Assembly (NCBI GenBank): GCA_035541995.1
Contig: DATKMG010000219.1
Span: 1 to 11,395, forward strand
Source of the DNA: DATKMG01 sp035541995
Lineage (GTDB): Bacteria; Acidobacteriota; Terriglobia; Versatilivoradales; Versatilivoraceae
DNA: 11,395 nucleotides
Direction of reading: 5' to 3'
A model generated the notes under the pieces. That model worked only from the letters and a program-made list of their open reading frames with translations, was not told the origin of the DNA and searched no databases. The stretch's first letter is position 1; the number at the start of each line of letters is the position of its first letter. The position numbers and the translations under genes are program-made. Of this stretch, positions 8,073-11,395 are shown in pieces.

Positions 8073-8168
8073 GGTAGCCACGATGAATTCATACTTTGAA
8101 TTCATCGTGGGCTTCTCATATGTGGTCAAAAGCCCACGACAAACCAAAAGCTGTTTGTCGTGGCTGCC
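8073..8168. repeat. Nested pair of homologous hairpins downstream of the DedA gene
   Basis: Hairpin 1 has a perfect 14-bp stem, 8078-8091 with 8097-8110, and a 5-nt loop. Hairpin 2 has a perfect 11-bp stem, 8134-8144 with 8153-8163, and an 8-nt loop. Both stem bases carry AGCC/GGCT with a one-base bulge, so the two are diverged copies of one unit. The arms also pair across copies without the bulge: 8105-8114 with 8130-8139 (10 bp), and 8076-8083 with 8158-8165 (8 bp). The latter extends outward to 8073/8168 with one T.G wobble. The element starts 65 nt after the DedA stop and has no T-tract, so it is not a classic intrinsic terminator. It resembles a REP/BIME-type intergenic repeat; this is an inference. 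Confidence 0.8.
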
Positions 8169-8237
8169 AAAACTTGGATTTTCATAAATGCCTATCATGC
8201 TCCTCAGAGGGGCGCCACGTAGCGTGAAAATGTTGGA

Positions 8238-8329
8238 AGACGGGACGAGGGCGTCCCGTCTCAGGGGCTATGGAGACGCCGCGTCCCCGCGGCGCCTCCT
8301 CCGGGTCGCCGCGACAGAGTGCGACGCCC
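8238..8329. repeat. GC-rich hairpin cluster (probable dispersed intergenic repeat)
   Basis: This stretch is far richer in G and C than its surroundings. It contains a perfect 10-bp stem, 8238-8247 with 8252-8261, around the loop AGGG. Next comes a 12-position stem, 8272-8283 with 8288-8299, around the loop TCCC with a single A.C mismatch. A weaker GTCGC/GCGAC pair lies at 8305-8309 and 8321-8325. It lies just upstream of the ribosome site of the oxidoreductase gene and is transcribed with it only if the promoter is further upstream. The frame of that gene happens to stay open through it, but the start at 8365 makes it untranslated. It looks like a dispersed intergenic element; a genome search would be needed to show copies. 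Confidence 0.65.
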
Positions 8330-8353
8330 ACCCTGAGAACCCTACTTTCAATA

Positions 8354-8359
8354 GAGGAG
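8354..8359 (+). promoter_or_regulatory. Ribosome binding site that fixes the oxidoreductase start
   Basis: GAGGAG lies 5 nt before ATG 8365. The codons that follow encode a signal peptide, so this site rules in 8365 as the start. It rules out the in-frame ATG at 8188, which would put a hairpin-rich, non-protein-like stretch at the N-terminus. Confidence 0.85.
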
Positions 8360-8364
8360 TCATC

Positions 8365-9930
8365 ATGTGGAAAGCACTCGGGTTTCTTCTGTTGTTGATG
8401 CGCGGCATATTTGCTTCTGCACAACTTGCCAATCAATATGACCTGGTCGTTTACGGCGGAACTGCAAGTGGGGTAATGACGGCCGTCGCTGCCGCACGGG
8501 AAGGATTGAAAGTGGCCTTGTTGGAGCCTGGCCTCCACCTGGGAGGCATGGTTTCAGGGGGCTTAGGAGCCACTGACTTTGGCAAGAAAGAAGTTATCGG
8601 GGGGATCTCGCTGGAATTCTTCCAGCGGGTCGGGCACCATTATGGGGAGAAAGTCAGCTGGTATTTTGAGCCGCACGTAGCAGAGGCAATCTTTCGAGAG
8701 ATGATCAAGGAGGCTGGAGTCAAGGCCTTCTTCCAACATCGACTGCGTGAAAAGACCGGCGTAAGGTCAAACGGCAACCGAATCGAGGAGATCTTCATGG
8801 AAGAGGGGCAGTCTTTTCAGGCCCGGGTCTTTGCCGATGCCAGCTATGAAGGAGACCTTATGGCCCAGGCGGGAGTCACCTATACATGGGGCCGTGAAGG
8901 GGTGGCTCAGTACGGAGAGTCTTTGGCAGGTGTCAGAGAACATACACCCTACCATCAGTTCGCAGTCCGAATCTCTCCTTATGATGCTGCGGGCCATTTG
9001 CTGCCAGGGGTGTCTGCGGACCCGAAGGGGGAAGTTGGAGCGGCAGATCGCAAAGTGCAAGCCTACAACTTTCGCCTCTGTATGACTAAGGTCGCGTCTA
9101 ACCGGGTTCCATTTCCGCGTCCAGACCAGTACGACCCCAAACGCTATGAATTGCTGGCGCGCATGTTGCAGGCAATGATGACGAAGGGCAGGCAGGTACC
9201 CCGGATGGAAGATTTAATGAATCCGGTGTCAATGCCTAACGGTAAGACAGACACCAACAATAACGGTGCGTTTTCAACCGACTACATTGGCGGCAGTTGG
9301 GCGTATCCAGAGGCTGATTACCAGCAGCGCGAACGAATTTGGAAGGAGCACAGGGACTATGTTGCCGGGTTCTTGTATTTCCTCTCAGATGACCCTCAAG
9401 TTCCGGAAGCCCTGAGACGCGAGGTCTCGCAGTGGGGGCTGGCCAAAGATGAGTTCATTGACACGCGCAACTGGCCTCATCAGCTCTACGTGCGAGAGGC
9501 GCGCCGGATGGTGGGAGAGTATGTCATGACACAAAGAGATATACAGACCGAAATCACGAAGACGGACTCGATTGGGATGGGCTCTTATAACAGCGACTCG
9601 CACAACGTCCAGCGTATTGCCACAACCGATGGGGCAGTCGAGAACGAAGGAGATGTGCAGGTGCCGGTCACGCCATATCAAATTCCTTACAGGCTCCTAC
9701 TGCCGAAACGACAACAGGTTACCAACTTGCTTGTCCCGGTCTGCTTCTCTGCCAGCCATGTGGCTTACTCAACGCTCAGGATGGAGCCTCAGTACATGAT
9801 CATCGGCCAAGCAACCGGACTTGCAGCCAAATTGGCGATTGAAAAGAACACTTCTGTGCAAAAGATTGATGTTTCCGCCTTGCGGGCCAAACTGAGAAAA
9901 CAGGGGGCCGTCTTGGCATTGTCACCTTGA
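8365..9930 (+). CDS. Exported FAD-dependent oxidoreductase (FAD_oxidored family)
   Basis: A 521-residue flavoprotein of the FAD_oxidored (Pfam PF12831-like) group. Residues 1-19 form a signal peptide (MWKALGFLLLLMRGIFASA, probable cleavage after ASA), so it should act outside the cytoplasm. The Rossmann fold follows: YDLVVYGGTASGVMTA (25-40) holds the dinucleotide-binding glycines GGTASG at 31-36. Glu54 at the end of LKVALLEP suits the acid that binds the FAD ribose. The next segment HLGGMVSGGLGATDFG (58-73) is typical of this group. The C-terminal part closes the FAD site (LLVPVCFSASHVAYSTLRMEPQ, then IGQATGLAA). Homologues are abundant in Planctomycetes, Verrucomicrobia and Acidobacteria. 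They are often annotated as xanthan lyase-like, but the reaction is generally unknown, and I do not assign a substrate. The strong GAGGAG site fixes the start. It stands alone on the plus strand and faces the aminotransferase gene. Confidence 0.9.
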   Translation: MWKALGFLLLLMRGIFASAQLANQYDLVVYGGTASGVMTAVAAAREGLKVALLEPGLHLGGMVSGGLGATDFGKKEVIGGISLEFFQRVGHHYGEKVSWYFEPHVAEAIFREMIKEAGVKAFFQHRLREKTGVRSNGNRIEEIFMEEGQSFQARVFADASYEGDLMAQAGVTYTWGREGVAQYGESLAGVREHTPYHQFAVRISPYDAAGHLLPGVSADPKGEVGAADRKVQAYNFRLCMTKVASNRVPFPRPDQYDPKRYELLARMLQAMMTKGRQVPRMEDLMNPVSMPNGKTDTNNNGAFSTDYIGGSWAYPEADYQQRERIWKEHRDYVAGFLYFLSDDPQVPEALRREVSQWGLAKDEFIDTRNWPHQLYVREARRMVGEYVMTQRDIQTEITKTDSIGMGSYNSDSHNVQRIATTDGAVENEGDVQVPVTPYQIPYRLLLPKRQQVTNLLVPVCFSASHVAYSTLRMEPQYMIIGQATGLAAKLAIEKNTSVQKIDVSALRAKLRKQGAVLALSP

Positions 9931-10294
9931 TTCGAAACCCAGAGAAACCGGATAAGGCGTACCCAAAAGAAATCCAGGGCAAGGATGCCTCAGGAAATCT
10001 GCATCGGTTATTGGAAATCAAAGGACTCTTCTTTTATCAAGGTATGATGGCATTCTCTGATTTGTCTGTGCCATCACTATATGCTCGCTCCAAGAAAGCG
10101 GCAACTCCCTGAGGAGATATGCCGCGTCGTTCTTGGGACGGACAGCGATCAAGACCCTCAGCCCCTCTTTCCATTGCAGGCAGACCAGGACTTGAACTAG
10201 TGCGCTCGATTCCATCCATTAGCGGGGATGCATAGGCACTCCGGAACGTGACGTCGACCGGTTGCTGTCGCGGCAATGAATCCCTCGGCTGACT
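9931..10294. other. Convergent intergenic gap without a recognisable gene
   Basis: This 364-nt stretch lies between two genes that read toward each other, so terminators are expected. The only inverted repeat I see is an 8-bp match, TGATGGCA at 10045-10052 with TGCCATCA at 10069-10076, with a 16-nt loop and no T-tract, so it is weak. A 61-codon plus-strand frame from TTG 9927 overlaps the oxidoreductase stop, has no ribosome site and resembles no family. Minus-strand frames of 65-79 codons here also resemble nothing I know. I treat the stretch as non-coding. Confidence 0.45.
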
Positions 10295-11395
10295 CTAGCT
10301 CGCAGCAACAGATGGATAAACTTTCCGAATCGCCGCGACAATATCCTGTGTGTCTCTCATTGTGAACTTGGGGTCCATGGAAACACCGGCAAAACGAGCG
10401 AGGATATCGGTGGTCCGCGGACAACAGCCGGCTCCATAGCGAATCGATTTTCCTCGTTCGCTGTTAAATGAGGGCCAAGCCGGATGAACTGTAATCTTCT
10501 TCTCGATATGCGGCACCACGGGTAAATTGATAGATCCAGCAGGGGGGCCGACTGGAATATTCTCCTTTTCCATGGCGGCCATGTATTGGTCTCGTTGTTG
10601 TTTGGTCTTAAATCCAAGGAAAATGGCTGATCCCAATTCGCCAGCCGGGTCTGGAAGACGACGGAGATGGAGATTCGGCAAGTCCCTGATCCCATCATAG
10701 ACCCGGCGGGCATTGGCACGTGCTGCATTGACTATGGTGTCAAGTTTGCGGAGCTGTGCCAGCAAGACACCCCCACTGAATTCATTCATGCGGAATTGGG
10801 GCGCAATGAACCCATCCAACTGGGGTTGACCCAACACTTTTTGGTGAACAGAGCGGAGTGCTCCCAAATCATGAAACCGTGCGGCACGTTCAAACAAGAC
10901 CGGATCGTTACTGACTACTGCTCCCCCTTCCCCGGCGGTAATTGTTTTATTCAATTGCAGGCTGTAGATGCCAATATGCCCGATAGAACCTAAGGGACGA
11001 CCTTTGTAACTGGCACCAACACTTTGTGCGCAGTCTTCCAGAACCTTGAGATTGTGTCTGGCTGCAATGGGCATGATCCGATCCATATCACAAGGATTGC
11101 CCTGCAAATGCGCCGCCAGAATGACCTTGGTCTGAGGAGTGATCCGGCTTTCGATGTCTTCCGGGTCGATGTTGAATGACTCATCGATTTCAGCGAACAC
11201 CGGAAGCGCGCCGGCCAGAACAATCGTGTTGAAGCAGGAATGCCAGGTCCATGCCGGCAGAATCACTTCGTCACCTGGGCCGATCTGAAGGGCTGCCAGA
11301 GCGGTCTGCAGGGCAGAGGTTCCTGATGTCACAGCCAAAGCGAACCGAGTTTGCATGCGAGTTGCAAACTCCTTCTCAAACGTGGCGACTTTCAT
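10295..11395 (-). CDS. DegT/DnrJ/EryC1/StrS-family PLP aminotransferase (5' end probably cut by window)
   Basis: A fold-type I PLP enzyme of the sugar aminotransferase family, which typically moves an amino group from glutamate or glutamine to a nucleotide-linked keto sugar or cyclitol. Numbering from the ATG at the window edge, VTSGTSAL (22-29) is the PLP phosphate loop, and EDCAQSVGASYKGRPLGSIG (120-139) carries Asp121 for the pyridine nitrogen. SLQLNKTITAGEGG (145-158) carries the Schiff-base Lys150. FRMNEFSGGVLLAQLRKLD (201-219) is the usual family helix. All catalytic residues are intact, so this is an aminotransferase and not a DegT-like sensor. The first visible residues (MKVATFEKEFA) match the family about 15-30 residues after its normal start, so the true start probably lies past position 11395. 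The substrate cannot be read from the sequence; no sugar-synthesis neighbours are visible. It converges on the oxidoreductase gene. Confidence 0.92.
   Translation of the reverse strand: MKVATFEKEFATRMQTRFALAVTSGTSALQTALAALQIGPGDEVILPAWTWHSCFNTIVLAGALPVFAEIDESFNIDPEDIESRITPQTKVILAAHLQGNPCDMDRIMPIAARHNLKVLEDCAQSVGASYKGRPLGSIGHIGIYSLQLNKTITAGEGGAVVSNDPVLFERAARFHDLGALRSVHQKVLGQPQLDGFIAPQFRMNEFSGGVLLAQLRKLDTIVNAARANARRVYDGIRDLPNLHLRRLPDPAGELGSAIFLGFKTKQQRDQYMAAMEKENIPVGPPAGSINLPVVPHIEKKITVHPAWPSFNSERGKSIRYGAGCCPRTTDILARFAGVSMDPKFTMRDTQDIVAAIRKVYPSVAAS

Noticed and set aside
8188..8364. In-frame upstream extension of the oxidoreductase starting at ATG 8188
   Set aside because: No ribosome site precedes 8188. 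The extension runs through GC-rich hairpins and would bury the signal peptide in the middle of the protein; GAGGAG before ATG 8365 gives a clear start.
10045..10076. An 8-bp inverted repeat as a bidirectional terminator between the convergent genes
   Set aside because: The loop is 16 nt and there is no T-tract on either side, so the hairpin is too weak to call.
9927..10112. A 61-codon plus-strand frame overlapping the oxidoreductase stop
   Set aside because: It starts at TTG without a ribosome site, and the translated sequence looks like no protein family and shows no domain features.
10018..10276. Minus-strand frames of 65-79 codons downstream of the aminotransferase, considered as a gene remnant
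   Set aside because: The two overlapping frames give no recognisable motif, and no ribosome site or neighbour context supports either.

Overview
The window looks like chromosomal DNA from a Gram-negative-type, probably soil or sediment bacterium of moderate GC content. The mix of genes is a complete NHLM-type peptide export cassette, a DedA membrane protein, a secreted-type FAD_oxidored protein and a DegT aminotransferase. That mix is common in Acidobacteria and Verrucomicrobia/Planctomycetes-like genomes. The assignment is an impression from gene content; no rRNA or marker gene is present.

Left part (1-6912, all minus strand): a compact export operon read right to left. It encodes a small cyclic-nucleotide-binding-fold protein (6373-6912), an HlyD-like membrane fusion protein (4977-6272), a peptidase-containing ABC transporter with an intact C39 Cys-His-Asp triad (2771-4990), and a second, larger ABC transporter without a working peptidase (1-2765, running off the left edge). 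I translated 2765 to 1 by hand in one frame: it is open for 921 codons, with Walker A, LSGGQ and Walker B motifs. The last three genes are tightly packed (14-nt overlap, then a 5-nt gap) with GTG starts. Together they should cleave the leader from a ribosomal peptide and export the core through an ABC/HlyD channel. No precursor peptide or modification enzyme was found in the window, so the cargo must lie further left or elsewhere.

Middle (6913-8364): a divergent intergenic region, then a DedA-family membrane protein on the plus strand (7369-8007). It is followed by a 357-nt gap holding two unrelated structured elements. One is a nested pair of homologous hairpins (8073-8168) that can also pair arm-to-arm in a different fold. 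The other is a very GC-rich hairpin cluster (8238-8329).

Right part (8365-11395): a signal-peptide-bearing FAD-dependent oxidoreductase on the plus strand (8365-9930), a 364-nt convergent gap with no convincing gene, and a DegT/DnrJ/EryC1/StrS-type PLP aminotransferase on the minus strand (10295-11395). The aminotransferase probably begins beyond the right edge. These genes show no clear functional tie to the export operon.
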